NCBI RefSeq assembly: GCF_000300275.1
Contig: NZ_AMRN01000001.1
Coordinates: 124,001 to 188,000 of the forward strand
Length of the DNA stretch: 64,000 nt
DNA from: Thalassospira profundimaris WP0211
GTDB taxonomy: Bacteria; Pseudomonadota; Alphaproteobacteria; Rhodospirillales; Thalassospiraceae
Direction: 5' to 3'
Positions 27,534 to 36,950 of this stretch are shown here, piece after piece. Below the pieces are notes generated by a model. It ran no database searches and was not told the DNA's origin. It saw only the letters and a list, made by a program, of their open reading frames with translations. Position numbers and translations under genes: made by a program. The first letter of the stretch is position 1; every line of letters starts with the position of its first letter.

Positions 27534-28703
27534 CTATTTCTTGGCGGTATAAAGCAGCTTTTCGATGGTATCGAGGAACACCCCCAACTGATTGCGCAGG
27601 CTTTCCGACTGATCGGCAAGACGACTGGCCATGTCGCGTGTGGTATCGGCAGCTTCCCCGGTACGCCCGGCCATATCGGAAACCACGGTGATATTGTCGG
27701 TAACTTCCTGTGCGCCGCTTGATGCCTGTTCGACATTGCGCGTGATGTTGGTCGACAGGTTCGCCTGAGTTTCGACATTGCCCGAAATCGTATCCGAACG
27801 TGCCGCCAGATCATCGATCACGCCTGCGATCTCGCGGATCGAACCGACGGACTGTTCAATCGCGGTTTGAATGTCCTGAACCTTTTCCTCGATGCTTTCG
27901 GTTGCCTTGCTGGTCTGGTTGGCAAGTCCCTTGACCTCGTTGGCAACAACGGCAAAGCCCTTGCCGGCTTCACCGGCACGGGCGGCCTCGATGGTGGCAT
28001 TCAATGCCAGAAGGTTGGTCTGGGCGGCAATGTCGCGGATAAAGCTGACCACTTCAACGATCTCGCCAGCCGCCGCTTCCAGCTGTCCGATACGACCATC
28101 GGTTTCCTGGGCAAGGCCGTTGGCGCGGTTTGCAATTTCAACCGATTCACGTGCCTGTTCGGACACATTGCGGATTGCCTCGTTCAGCTCCTCGGACGCG
28201 GCCGAAAGTTCGCTGACATTGGCCGCTGTCTGGCGGGCCGCAGCGGCAACGTTGGTCGAACGTGAACTGGTTTCGTGCGCGATGGAATTGGCATCGCCGG
28301 ATGCCTCGGAAAGGGCGGACGCGGCATTGGCAATGTCATCAACCGCGGCAAAGGAACCGCTTTTGAATTCATCAAGAATGTCAGCAAACCCGGACAGTTT
28401 CTTTTCGATGGAGGCACTTGCGGCATTAATCCGCTTGGCCGAAGACAGGTAATCCCCGACCAGCCCGGTTTCGACGATGCGTCGGTAATAACGGTTTTCG
28501 GAAACCGCCCCCATGGATGCCGCACTTTCGCGCAGGAACGCATCATTGCGGTCAATCAGCCGGTTGATCGCAATAAACAGTTCGCGCATGTCAGGATGAC
28601 TGTCGACATTGGTAATGCGGGCTTCGTAATCACCGTCCGCTGCGGCCAGAACCACATCCAGTGCCTTTTTGATACCCGATTTTGAACCACCGAACAGAGA
28701 CAT
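27534..28703 (-). CDS. Soluble methyl-accepting chemotaxis protein
   Basis: This 389-residue chemoreceptor lacks membrane segments and a periplasmic sensor. Residues 1-110 look like a HAMP-like or short sensory region ([39 protein letters not shown]). The signalling domain follows, with the CheA/CheW-binding hairpin tip [44 protein letters not shown] near residues 215-265. Family members without membrane anchors respond to intracellular cues. It lies 44 bp after a PAS-domain gene, and the PAS protein may supply the sensing part. Confidence 0.9.
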   Translation of the reverse strand: MSLFGGSKSGIKKALDVVLAAADGDYEARITNVDSHPDMRELFIAINRLIDRNDAFLRESAASMGAVSENRYYRRIVETGLVGDYLSSAKRINAASASIEKKLSGFADILDEFKSGSFAAVDDIANAASALSEASGDANSIAHETSSRSTNVAAAARQTAANVSELSAASEELNEAIRNVSEQARESVEIANRANGLAQETDGRIGQLEAAAGEIVEVVSFIRDIAAQTNLLALNATIEAARAGEAGKGFAVVANEVKGLANQTSKATESIEEKVQDIQTAIEQSVGSIREIAGVIDDLAARSDTISGNVETQANLSTNITRNVEQASSGAQEVTDNITVVSDMAGRTGEAADTTRDMASRLADQSESLRNQLGVFLDTIEKLLYTAKK

Positions 28704-28747
28704 TAGAACCTCAAACCTTGCATTTTCGGGAACCGCTTTGCGATCCT

Positions 28748-29281
28748 CTAGAGACTTTGGATAAACTCGTCGTATGACATGCCCATATCAGAAAGCTTCT
28801 GTGACAAGGCCTCGGATGCGGCATTCATGCCGTCCTTGCGATTGGGCAGACTGTCCTCGATCTTGCGGAGTTCCGCATAGAGAGGAATGATCGTTTCGCT
28901 CAGAACCTTTGGATCTGGCACCCGGCGGTTGGAATGGTATCCAATCACCTTGTGACTGGCATCAAAGGTCGGCGTCACATGGGCATAGACCCAATAATGA
29001 TCCCCGTTGCTGGCCATATTCACGACATAGGCAAAAATCTCGTGACCGGATGAAATCCGGTCCCACATAAGCTTGAAAACGCTGCGCGGCATATCCGGAT
29101 GTCGGATCAGCGCATGCGGCTTCCCCAAAACCTCACCTTCCGAATAATCAGAAAGGCGCAAAAACACCTCATTGGCGTAGGTAATATGCCCTTTGAGATC
29201 CGTCTTGCTGACGATCAACTCGTCCGGTTTGAAATGACGTTCCCGCCCAGAAGGCTGAATGCCTGAAGGCTTTTCACTCAC
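28748..29281 (-). CDS. PAS-domain protein (Aer-like), likely partner of the chemoreceptor
   Basis: This 177-residue protein is essentially one PAS domain (about residues 20-125). The start [49 protein letters not shown] matches the FAD-binding PAS of Aer (LIRHPDMP motif), followed by [26 protein letters not shown] and a C-terminal helical tail. Aer-type PAS domains sense redox or oxygen through flavin. Here the PAS domain and the receptor domain are separate genes in one operon, where Aer has both in one chain. Confidence 0.88.
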   Translation of the reverse strand: MSEKPSGIQPSGRERHFKPDELIVSKTDLKGHITYANEVFLRLSDYSEGEVLGKPHALIRHPDMPRSVFKLMWDRISSGHEIFAYVVNMASNGDHYWVYAHVTPTFDASHKVIGYHSNRRVPDPKVLSETIIPLYAELRKIEDSLPNRKDGMNAASEALSQKLSDMGMSYDEFIQSL

Positions 29282-29643
29282 CTTTAAGACCCCGATACTT
29301 TATTTTTATTTCCAAACATGCCCGCAATTTCGGGCTGCGGGCAGGATGAATTACTCGATTATCATGTGAAAATGATCGTGCGAAGCTAAATATTATTTTT
29401 CCACACGTTTCATTCTCAATACCTAACACAGTAATCTGGAATTATTATTGGATAAAGTATTATCCGATTAGTAGATATTCAACCTGCGCTTGCCATTTTT
29501 CTTTCTGCGCCAATCACGGATTTCCACTATCGGCAATCCATGTGACATGCGCGAAACGCGACACAATCACATTCATGAATTAAGCAACTTTGTAACGATT
29601 TCATGTATCATCGTTGCAAACGGGAACCGTCAGGGACACACCG
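29282..29643. other. AT-rich divergent intergenic region
   Basis: This 362-bp stretch separates the PAS gene from a divergent small hypothetical gene. It contains a GC hairpin at 29320-29342 (GCCCGCA / TGCGGGC) in the 5' leader of the PAS gene and a 16-bp palindrome GGATAA-AGTA-TTATCC at 29450-29465 that could be an operator. No gene or RNA family was recognised. Confidence 0.4.
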
Positions 29644-30006
29644 ATGTCGAAAGATCTTCGGAATTTTCCATATCGTGTCGTTATTCACGAGAAACATTCC
29701 GCCCAAGCTGTGCTGGACTGGCTCGACATCAATGTCATGAGCAAGAACTGGACGATGGGCATTCGGAATATCGAACTCCCGCGCGGCGACCAGAATGCCC
29801 CGATTGTCGATATGGTGATCTATTTCAGTCGCCGTGAAGATATGGAACGCTTCCGCGACAAGTGGGCCGGTAAAACCCGCGAACACAAGGTCAAGCTGCA
29901 TGGCTGGCGCGCAGCACTCTATGCCTTGCGGCATCCAAAAACCGAAATGATCGCCTATGAAAAGTCAGACGAACCAAGCCCGATCGGTCCCAAGAAGCCA
30001 ACCTGA
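29644..30006 (+). CDS. Hypothetical protein, 120 residues
   Basis: I do not recognise this family. The product (starting MSKDLRNFPYRVVIHEKHSA, preceded by AGGGA) is soluble and has no signal or membrane segment. It seems to have one alpha-beta domain with predicted strands IRNIELP and IVDMVIYFS and a basic helix RREDMERFRDKWAGK, then a KVKLHGWRAALYALRHP segment and a Pro/Lys-rich tail. An in-frame TTG at 29614 is upstream but has no ribosome-binding site. It stands alone and is followed by a terminator. Confidence 0.65.
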   Translation: MSKDLRNFPYRVVIHEKHSAQAVLDWLDINVMSKNWTMGIRNIELPRGDQNAPIVDMVIYFSRREDMERFRDKWAGKTREHKVKLHGWRAALYALRHPKTEMIAYEKSDEPSPIGPKKPT

Positions 30007-30022
30007 CAAACCGTCATAAGAA

Positions 30023-30052
30023 AAGCCCCGCGCAAGCTAATGCACGGGGCTT
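30023..30052. terminator. Bidirectional terminator
   Basis: AAGCCCCGCGC / GCACGGGGCTT stem. On the minus strand it is followed by TTTTCTTA, so it best serves the BMP-family gene; the plus-strand hypothetical gene ends just before it. Confidence 0.75.
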
Positions 30053-30089
30053 CGTCATTGAACCGATCCGGATGGATCGGAAATCCGAC

Positions 30090-31172
30090 TTATTTCGGCA
30101 GTTCGGCATCGATGCCTTTGATGTACCAGTCCATGCCAAGCAGCATGCCGTCATCAGCAATTTCGCCTTCTGCAACGCGCAGTTCCCCTGCCTGATCATA
30201 GATCGGGCCAGTGAACGGGTGGAATTCACCCGAAGCAATCTTGGCAGCGGTTTCTTCTGCCAGTGCTTTCACGTCGTCAGGCATGTTGGTGTACGGTGCC
30301 ATTTCGACCATACCGGTATCAATGCCACCCCAGGTGTCTTTGGATTCCCAGGTGCCATCGGCAACGGCCTTGGCGCGGGCAACATAGTAGCTGTCCCAGT
30401 TATCAACGATCGCGGTCAGCTGTGCCTTCGGTGCGAACTTGATCATGTCAGACGCCTGACCGAAACCAAGAACGCCACGGTTTTCAGCAACCTGAAGCGG
30501 TGCCGGGCTGTCGGTGTGCTGAACCATGATGTCTGCACCCTGGTCGATCAGGGCCTTGGCAGCATCGCCTTCCTTGCCCGGATCATACCAGGTGTTGGCC
30601 CAAACGATTTTGACCTGCACGTCCGGGTTAACCGACCATGCGCCCATCATGAAGGAGTTGATACCACGGACAACTTCCGGGATCGGGAAGGAGCCGACAT
30701 AACCAACGATGTTCGACTTGGTCATTTTACCGGCGATCACACCAGCAACATAACGGCCTTCATAGAAACGTGCGGCATAGGTCGACAAGTTGTCGGCACG
30801 CTTGTAACCGGTTGCATGTTCGAATTTCACATTCGGGAACCGCTTGGCAACTTTTTCGGTCGGGTTCATATAACCGAACGAGGTGGTGAAGATCAGGTTG
30901 TGGCCAGTCTGGGCCAGCTGAGTGATCACGCGTTCAGCATCGGCACCTTCCGGCACGCTTTCGACAAACGTGGTCGAAGCAGCATCGCCGAGTTCAGCTT
31001 CGATGGCCTGACGGCCAATGTCATGACGATAAGACCAGCCATGGTCACCAATCGGGCCGACATAGACAAAACCGGCCTTAACGTCTTCGGCCTGGGCTGC
31101 ACCCATGCCGGTTGCGAGGGCACCAACAGCCGCAACGGCGGCAAGTGTGCGCTTCACGAGGCTTGCATTCAT
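30090..31172 (-). CDS. BMP-family ABC transporter substrate-binding protein (purine/nucleoside)
   Basis: This 360-residue periplasmic protein belongs to the BMP/PnrA family, which binds purine nucleosides or nucleobases. It has a signal peptide (MNASLVKRTLAAVAAVGALATG..., cleavage after AQA). The mature region starts VKAGFVYVGPIGDHGWSYRHD, with further family blocks SFGYMNPTEKVAKRFPNVKFEHATGYK, YVAGVIAGKMTKSNIVGYVGSFPIPEVVRGINSF and ADIMVQHTDSPAP. The ATG at 31172 is preceded by GGGAG. Two permeases and an ATPase of the same system are upstream on the same strand. A small hairpin (31275-31292) lies in the 211-bp leader, so this gene may have its own promoter. Confidence 0.9.
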   Translation of the reverse strand: MNASLVKRTLAAVAAVGALATGMGAAQAEDVKAGFVYVGPIGDHGWSYRHDIGRQAIEAELGDAASTTFVESVPEGADAERVITQLAQTGHNLIFTTSFGYMNPTEKVAKRFPNVKFEHATGYKRADNLSTYAARFYEGRYVAGVIAGKMTKSNIVGYVGSFPIPEVVRGINSFMMGAWSVNPDVQVKIVWANTWYDPGKEGDAAKALIDQGADIMVQHTDSPAPLQVAENRGVLGFGQASDMIKFAPKAQLTAIVDNWDSYYVARAKAVADGTWESKDTWGGIDTGMVEMAPYTNMPDDVKALAEETAAKIASGEFHPFTGPIYDQAGELRVAEGEIADDGMLLGMDWYIKGIDAELPK

Positions 31173-31383
31173 AGTTTCAGTCTCCCTGTTAGACACTCAA
31201 TCAGGATTTATACGTAATTCCTGATCGCAATCAATGACGCGTTCCTGCACAAACCAAATCTCAGACAAACCGGCCAAGCCGTGACCGGCTTGTGTGAGGT
31301 TTGGCAAGTACAGTCTTCCTCCCGTCGTCGGGCCGAAACATCATTTAACGTGTTCCGGTCCCGCTGTTAAGGCCACCGAAACC

Positions 31384-32304
31384 CTATTGGGCGGCCCTGA
31401 ACGCCTGACCGATACAGGCCGGCGCATTCAGTCTGATTTTCGCACGGTCGCTTGAAATAATCACCAGCACGATCACAGTCGCCAGATACGGCAACATCGA
31501 CATGAACTGGCTTGGCACATGAATGCCAGCCCCCTGCGCATGCAACTGCATTACCGAAATCAGGCCAAACATATAGGCCCCGGCAACCAGCCGCCCCGGA
31601 CGCCACGTGGCAAACACCACCAGCGCCAGCGCGATCCAGCCACGACCGGCCGTCATGTTTTCTGCCCACATCGGCGTGTATGAAAGCGACAGATACGCGC
31701 CACCAAGGCCTGCCATCGCCCCGCCAAACATGGTGGCAAGATAGCGGATCTTGATCACGGAATAGCCAATCGCATGCGCCGAATGATGGGAATCCCCAAC
31801 GGCCTTAAGAATGAGACCCGCACGTGATTTGACAAGAAACCACCAAATCCCGATCACAGCCGCAATTGACAGATAAACCAGAAAGTCCTGCCCAAACAGG
31901 ATCGGGCCAATGATCGGAATGGCACTGATGCCCGGGATCGAAAGGGCTGGCAGCGGATCAATCGCAAAGCCGACAAAGCCCGATCCGACAAGGGCTGAAA
32001 AGCCAACCCCGAAGATCGTGAGCGCAAGCCCCGTCGCCACCTGATTGGCCATCAGGGTGAGTGTCAGGAATGCAAAGATCAGCGACATCAATGTGCCCGC
32101 CACAACAGCGGCCAGAATGCCGAGCACAGCCGACCCACTGGAAGCGGTCACCGCAAAACCGGTAATCGCCCCAACCAGCATCATGCCCTCGACACCAAGG
32201 TTAAGCACACCGGATTTCTCGGTAATCAGCTCACCCGATGCCGCCAGCAAAAGCGGCGTGGAGGCGGTGATTACTGTCAGGGTAAAGGGAACAATCCATT
32301 CCAT
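31384..32304 (-). CDS. ABC transporter permease (BMP/nucleoside type, NupQ-like)
   Basis: This 306-residue membrane protein, with eight or so hydrophobic segments, belongs to the BPD_transp_2 permease family used with BMP binding proteins. The N-terminal TASTPLLLAASGELITEKSGVLNLGVEGMMLVGA is diagnostic of the NupQ/YufQ branch, as is KAVGDSHHSAHAIGYSVIKIRY in the middle. It touches the preceding permease gene by one base (ATG/stop overlap), so they are co-translated. Confidence 0.9.
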   Translation of the reverse strand: MEWIVPFTLTVITASTPLLLAASGELITEKSGVLNLGVEGMMLVGAITGFAVTASSGSAVLGILAAVVAGTLMSLIFAFLTLTLMANQVATGLALTIFGVGFSALVGSGFVGFAIDPLPALSIPGISAIPIIGPILFGQDFLVYLSIAAVIGIWWFLVKSRAGLILKAVGDSHHSAHAIGYSVIKIRYLATMFGGAMAGLGGAYLSLSYTPMWAENMTAGRGWIALALVVFATWRPGRLVAGAYMFGLISVMQLHAQGAGIHVPSQFMSMLPYLATVIVLVIISSDRAKIRLNAPACIGQAFRAAQ

Positions 32305-33383
32305 TATGCGGTTCTCCCTTTTGCCGCGATGGAGCCGAAACGAATGCGGTATTTGGTCAAAACGTCACTGGCCAGCAGGAAGAACAGCAAGATGCCCTGG
32401 AACAGCCCGGTCACAGCATTGGGCAGGCCGAGTGTAATCTGCGCCAGTTCGCCACCCAAATAGGTCAGCGCCATGATCAAGCCGCCAAACAGAATGCCGA
32501 CTGGATGCAAACGCCCAAGGAAGGCCACGATGATCGCGGTAAAGCCATAGCCGGGCGAGATGGATGGCTGTAGCTGCCCGATGGGGCCGGAAACCTCAAA
32601 CAAACCGGCCAGACCGGCCAGCGCACCACCCAGAAGAAGAGTAAACCAGACCATACGTTTTTGACGGAACCCGACATGGCGGGCGGCCTGTGGGGCCTTG
32701 CCGACAACACGTAGCTGGAACCCGATCACCGATTTTGACAGCAACAACCAACCGGCAATCACGACAAACACCGCAACGGCCGTACCAAGATGCACACGCG
32801 ATCCTTCAAAGATGATCGGAAGCAAACCGGCATCCGGGAACGGGCGTGATTCCGGGAAGTTGAACCCTTCCGGGTTCCGCCACGGACCATGCACCAGGAA
32901 GCTTAGAAACAGCGTTGCGACATAGGTCAGCATCAGGCTGGTCAGAATTTCGTTGGCATTGAACTTTGTCCGCAGCAACGCCGGGATCGCCCCCCAAAAC
33001 GCACCGCCCAGCGCGCCCAGCACAAACATGGCTGGCATCAAAAGGATGCTTTCGCTGTCATGGAAATAAAGCGCCAGACCACCGCCGAAAATCGCCCCCA
33101 TGGTCAACTGGCCTTCGGCCCCGATGTTCCAGACATTGGCCCGGAAGCCCATGGCAAGACCGACCGCAATGATGACAAGCGGGGTCGCCTTCACAAACAG
33201 CTCGGAAATGCCATAGCTGTTATTGATCGGCAGAATGAAGAACGTATAAAGCGCGTCAAACGGGTTCTTGCCCATAAAGGCAAAGATGATCCCGCCGACG
33301 ACAAGCGTCATAAGGATTGCCAGAACCGGCGACAGATAAACCATCGCCTGTGAATGCTGGCGACGGGGTTCAAGCCTGACCAA
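32304..33383 (-). CDS. ABC transporter permease (BMP/nucleoside type, NupP-like)
   Basis: This 359-residue permease has about nine hydrophobic segments and the NupP/YufP landmarks ATPLVIIAVGLAMGFRANVWNIGAEGQLTMGA near residue 65 and LRVVGKAPQAARHVGFRQKR near residue 230. The likely start is TTG at 33383, because GGAGG lies five bases upstream within the end of the ATPase gene; the two genes overlap by 14 bases. It pairs with the 31384-32304 permease. Confidence 0.88.
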   Translation of the reverse strand: MVRLEPRRQHSQAMVYLSPVLAILMTLVVGGIIFAFMGKNPFDALYTFFILPINNSYGISELFVKATPLVIIAVGLAMGFRANVWNIGAEGQLTMGAIFGGGLALYFHDSESILLMPAMFVLGALGGAFWGAIPALLRTKFNANEILTSLMLTYVATLFLSFLVHGPWRNPEGFNFPESRPFPDAGLLPIIFEGSRVHLGTAVAVFVVIAGWLLLSKSVIGFQLRVVGKAPQAARHVGFRQKRMVWFTLLLGGALAGLAGLFEVSGPIGQLQPSISPGYGFTAIIVAFLGRLHPVGILFGGLIMALTYLGGELAQITLGLPNAVTGLFQGILLFFLLASDVLTKYRIRFGSIAAKGRTA

Positions 33384-35001
33384 CGCGACCTCCCTCTACT
33401 TGCGTGTTGTTCGCCGGGGTCGCGTTGCCTTCAAGATCATGAAGTCCCCCCATCAACAGACCGATTTCCTCGATGCTGACATCGGCCATCGGACGCGGTT
33501 TGGACATTTTGCCCTCCGCCATCACAACCACCGAGTCACAGATGGCATAAATCTCGTCCAGGTCCTGCGAAATCACCAGAACCGCCGTACCCTTTGCCGC
33601 CAGATCCAGCAATGCCTGATGAATGGCACTGGCCGCCCCGGCATCCACACCCCAGGTCGGCTGGGAAATCACCAGAACACCCGGGTCCTGCAAAATCTCG
33701 CGCCCGACGATAAATTTCTGAAGGTTGCCACCCGAAAGCGATCCGGCCTCTGCCCCGGAACCAGTGGTGCGCACATCAAAAGTCTTGATGATGTTATCGG
33801 CAAACGACTTGGTTGGAACTTCGCGGATCAGACCGCGTGCCGAAAGCGCCATGCGCCGGAATGCGGTCAAAAACCCGTTTTCCGACAGGCTCATGTCCGG
33901 CACAGCCCCATGACCGTTGCGTTCTTCGGGAACAAAAGTCGCGCCCAGTCGACGACGGCGGCGCGGGCCGAAATGTGCAACCGATTTGCCATCGATCTTG
34001 ATGCTGTCCGGGGCCGCTTGTTGTTCGGTTTCCCCGGCAAGGGCGCGGAACAATTCGTTCTGACCGTTCCCGGCAACCCCGGCAACACCCATGATTTCGC
34101 CACCGCGCACCTCAAGATTAATCCCCTTAAGGTCGGTACCGAACTGCTCATCACTTTCAAGCGACAGATTGGAAACCGCAAGCCGCACATCACCAAATTC
34201 GCGGGATTTTCCCCGGTCCGGCGCGGTCAGTTTCTGGCCGATCATCATTTCGGCCATCGATTTTGCGGTTTCTTCGCGCGGGTCACAGCCGCCAACAACC
34301 TTGCCGCCGCGCAGCACAGTTGCCTTCTGGCACAGGGCCTTCACTTCATGCAGCTTGTGGCTGATATAAAGGATCGCACAGCCTTCATCGGCCAAACGAC
34401 GCAACGTCTCAAACAGCTTTTCGACTTCTTGCGGCGTCAGGACCGAGGTCGGCTCGTCCAGGATCAGAAGTTTGGGATTCTGCAACAGACAACGCACGAT
34501 CTCGATGCGCTGACGCTCCCCAACCGACAGCGTGTAAACATGACGGTCCGGATCAAGCGGCAGGCCATAGGTCTTTTCGACCTCAAGCACCTGCTTGCGC
34601 AGCGCATCCATATCGCGCACGTCATTCATCGCAAGTGCGATGTTTTCAAGCACCGTCATGGTTTCAAACAGCGAGAAATGCTGGAACACCAAGCCGATCC
34701 CCATTTCGCGCGCATCATGCGGGCTTGCGATCGTCACCGGCTTGCCTTCCCAGATCAGCTCGCCCTCGTCGGCCTGCAGCACGCCATAGATGATTTTGAC
34801 AAGCGTACTTTTGCCCGCGCCGTTTTCACCCAAAAGCGCATGGATTTCACCAGGCTCGATACGGAAACTGATATCGTCATTGGCCAGACAGCCCGGAAAG
34901 GCTTTGGTCACGCCGCGCACTTCAAGCTGCGCTGGCCCTGCCCCCTTCACGGTATTTGCCCCGGCTTCACCGGTCGTTGACGTCACTGTTGCCACCCCCA
35001 T
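33370..35001 (-). CDS. ABC transporter ATP-binding protein (BMP/nucleoside type, two ATPase domains)
   Basis: This 543-residue protein holds two fused ABC ATPase domains, as in sugar and nucleoside importers (NupO/RbsA-like). The first domain has Walker A GENGAGKST near residue 60, signature LSVGERQR near residue 160 and Walker B LLILDEP. The second is degenerate at Walker A (GVAGNGQNE near residue 308), as usual in this family, with signature LSGGNLQK near residue 425. It energises import by the two downstream permeases. Confidence 0.92.
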   Translation of the reverse strand: MGVATVTSTTGEAGANTVKGAGPAQLEVRGVTKAFPGCLANDDISFRIEPGEIHALLGENGAGKSTLVKIIYGVLQADEGELIWEGKPVTIASPHDAREMGIGLVFQHFSLFETMTVLENIALAMNDVRDMDALRKQVLEVEKTYGLPLDPDRHVYTLSVGERQRIEIVRCLLQNPKLLILDEPTSVLTPQEVEKLFETLRRLADEGCAILYISHKLHEVKALCQKATVLRGGKVVGGCDPREETAKSMAEMMIGQKLTAPDRGKSREFGDVRLAVSNLSLESDEQFGTDLKGINLEVRGGEIMGVAGVAGNGQNELFRALAGETEQQAAPDSIKIDGKSVAHFGPRRRRRLGATFVPEERNGHGAVPDMSLSENGFLTAFRRMALSARGLIREVPTKSFADNIIKTFDVRTTGSGAEAGSLSGGNLQKFIVGREILQDPGVLVISQPTWGVDAGAASAIHQALLDLAAKGTAVLVISQDLDEIYAICDSVVVMAEGKMSKPRPMADVSIEEIGLLMGGLHDLEGNATPANNTQVEGGRVGQA

Positions 35002-35064
35002 TTAGCGATATGTCTTGCATCCAGCACGCGGTTTTACCGCATAACGCATTGCAGTCAAACGGTC

Positions 35065-35538
35065 TCAATATTCGATCTTGTCGGCTTTGGCATCCCAGGC
35101 GGCAAACACTTCGCGCGCTTCGGGCAAATCGACATGCACAATTGGCAATGAACGATCTTCGATCGGCTTTGCCACCTCATCATACAGAAACTGATCATCA
35201 AATCCGATGGCAGCAGCATCTTCGCGGCCATTGGCATAATAGATCTTGTCAAGACGGGCCCAATAGATCGCAGACAGGCACATCGGGCAAGGTTCGCAAC
35301 TGGTATAGATTTCACAGCCCGACAGATTGAACGTGCCAAGCTTGGCACAGGCCGCGCGAATGGCGCTGACCTCGGCATGGGCCGTCGGGTCGTTCTGGGA
35401 CGTCACATTGTTCCATCCTTCTGCAATCACTTCGCCATTGCGAACGATGATTGCCCCGAACGGACCACCGCATCCCTCATCCATCTTTTGCCGCGACAAA
35501 TCCACGGCATGGCGCATATGGCCCTTGGCGTCACACAC
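35065..35538 (-). CDS. Nucleobase deaminase (guanine-deaminase-like, CDA fold)
   Basis: This cytidine-deaminase-fold enzyme of about 157 residues has the zinc motif HAEVSAIR (His-Ala-Glu) near residue 56 and the second motif CEPCPMC near residue 83. The C-terminal region NGREDAAAIGFDDQFLYDEV...RSLPIVHVD resembles bacterial GuaD guanine deaminases, which turn guanine into xanthine. Placement next to a purine-type transporter and xanthine dehydrogenase supports that. I favour the GTG at 35538, nine bases after AGGAG; TTG 35544 and ATG 35517 are alternatives. tRNA adenosine deaminase is less likely from the C-terminus. Confidence 0.82.
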   Translation of the reverse strand: MCDAKGHMRHAVDLSRQKMDEGCGGPFGAIIVRNGEVIAEGWNNVTSQNDPTAHAEVSAIRAACAKLGTFNLSGCEIYTSCEPCPMCLSAIYWARLDKIYYANGREDAAAIGFDDQFLYDEVAKPIEDRSLPIVHVDLPEAREVFAAWDAKADKIEY

Positions 35539-35644
35539 AGCCAAACTCTCCTCTACGAAACCTCTGGTCCGGTTGCCCGAACCGCCTGACAGGCCGTCAT
35601 TGCGCGGCCCTTTATCATTAATATTGCCCTCAAAGAAGGCTTTA

Positions 35645-35907
35645 GGGTCCGGACCTACTAATTTGGTTCGAATGGTCGCTCAGATTTGTGCGGATACGCG
35701 AAGCAAAACCGCAGGAAGATATTTATCTTTCAAGGTTCTGCGACAAAGTAGTCCGTGCAAATCTGAGTGATCCGAAGGACAGAGCTTATATTTGCAAACT
35801 CCTGCGTCAAATCCCTTGAACGGGATGCCGACCCGTTCAGGGGTATCTTCCTTGTATTTCACAAATATAAGCTCTGCCATTCCAATCAAATTAGTAGGTC
35901 CTGACCC
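35645..35907. mobile_element. 263-bp MITE-like element of two large hairpins, TA-flanked
   Basis: The ends are inverted repeats: GGGTCCGGACCTACTAATTTG at the left (35645) and its partner GGGTCAGGACCTACTAATTTG reading inward from 35907, matching in all but one of the first 21 bases. Both ends are flanked by TA, the target duplication of the IS630/Tc1-mariner type. Inside are two long imperfect palindromes. The first is 35680-35766 (15-bp arms with one mismatch, centre AAGATATTTATCTT). The second is 35781-35875 (14-bp perfect arms AGAGCTTATATTTG, inner arms near CCCTTGAACGGG / CCCGTTCAGGGG). No transposase gene is present. The right edge forms the stop codon of xdhC. Confidence 0.75.
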
Positions 35908-36947
35908 TAGCCGTCGCCCAACCCGTCTGATGCGGATTTTGGCATTTGCGTTTGCGTCATCTGTGCTTCACGCACCGATAACACCTGTGCGGCAACCGAT
36001 GCCGCAATCACCACCGGCTGTTTGCCGGTAATGCCTTGAATTCCAATCGGAGTGGTCAGACGACCGATCTCAACCGGGCTCAACCCCCGGTCTTCAAGCC
36101 GTCGGATAAAGCGTGCACGCTTGGTTTGGCTGCCGATCATGCCAACAAAACCAAGATCATCGCGCACCAAAGCCGCCCGGCAGATCTCGAAATCAAGCGC
36201 ATGGTTGTGCGTTAAGATCAAAACATGCGCCCCGGCCGGGATATCGACGACCTCTGCTTCGGGCTTATCACTTTGACAAACCTGAACATTTTCGCCTTCA
36301 ACCCCCGCCAGAAACTCATCACGCGAATCGATCAGGTGAATATCAAACGGCAAAGGTGCCAAGGCCTGCACAACCGCCTTGCCAACATGGCCGGCACCAA
36401 AAATCCATATTGGCGTGCGCGCGTCATCAAGGCGCAAACAAAGCGTTTCCAGCCCATTTAACGTAACAATCCCACCGCGCGCCGCACCAAAGCTGTCTGA
36501 GAGCATCTTGGCATGCGGCCCACTTACGCGCCCGATGTCGCTGCAATCGGTCGGTACGGTCACCCAATGGCCAGCCGCACGGATCGGTGCGGTTTCGATT
36601 TCTTGCAAAACCGTGCGCAGCGTCTCTTTGGCGACCCCGCGCAACAGATGAAAACCAACCTCGACCGATCCACCACAACATTGCCCAAGACCGGGACCAA
36701 GCGGAAACCGGGCGATCTCGGCAACGGCCATCTTGTCGGCACCCGCGTCAAAACCTTCGCGCACCCGGCGTGTGACCTGATGTTCAAGGTTGCCACCACC
36801 AATCGTGCCCGAAATCGCATCCGGCGTAATCAGCATGAAGGCGCCGACTTCCCGCGGGGTTGATCCGCGAATGGCCGCAACACTGACCAGCATCACCGGA
36901 CCGGGTTGGGACAACAGCCTGATATGATCGCGCCGCGACAGGGTCAT
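35907..36947 (-). CDS. xdhC: Xanthine dehydrogenase accessory protein XdhC
   Basis: XdhC binds molybdenum cofactor, protects its sulfurated form and inserts it into XdhB. The 346-residue product has the XdhC-CoxI N-terminal region (VAAIRGSTPREVGAFMLI and GTIGGGNLEHQ, about residues 23-55), GLGQCCGGSVEVGFHLL near residue 91 with the Cys pair, and a C-terminal Rossmann-like domain (IWIFGAGHVGKAVVQALAPLPF, about residue 182). It starts three bases after xdhB. Its stop codon (35907-35909) includes the last base of the inserted hairpin element plus the flanking TA, so the C-terminal end may have been altered by the insertion. Confidence 0.92.
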   Translation of the reverse strand: MTLSRRDHIRLLSQPGPVMLVSVAAIRGSTPREVGAFMLITPDAISGTIGGGNLEHQVTRRVREGFDAGADKMAVAEIARFPLGPGLGQCCGGSVEVGFHLLRGVAKETLRTVLQEIETAPIRAAGHWVTVPTDCSDIGRVSGPHAKMLSDSFGAARGGIVTLNGLETLCLRLDDARTPIWIFGAGHVGKAVVQALAPLPFDIHLIDSRDEFLAGVEGENVQVCQSDKPEAEVVDIPAGAHVLILTHNHALDFEICRAALVRDDLGFVGMIGSQTKRARFIRRLEDRGLSPVEIGRLTTPIGIQGITGKQPVVIAASVAAQVLSVREAQMTQTQMPKSASDGLGDG

Positions 36948-36950
36948 GAC

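Noticed and set aside
30072-31217. A 381-codon plus-strand frame opposite the BMP-family gene
   Set aside because: It is the complement of a clear periplasmic binding protein with a signal peptide.
33400-34980. A very long open frame (526 codons) on the plus strand opposite the nucleoside ABC ATPase gene
   Set aside because: The minus strand encodes an unmistakable two-domain ATPase. The opposite frame is open because of GC-biased third positions and has no family-like motifs or ribosome-binding site.
35680-35889. A 69-codon open frame inside the hairpin element
   Set aside because: It lies across both palindromes, has no ribosome-binding site and no resemblance to a transposase.
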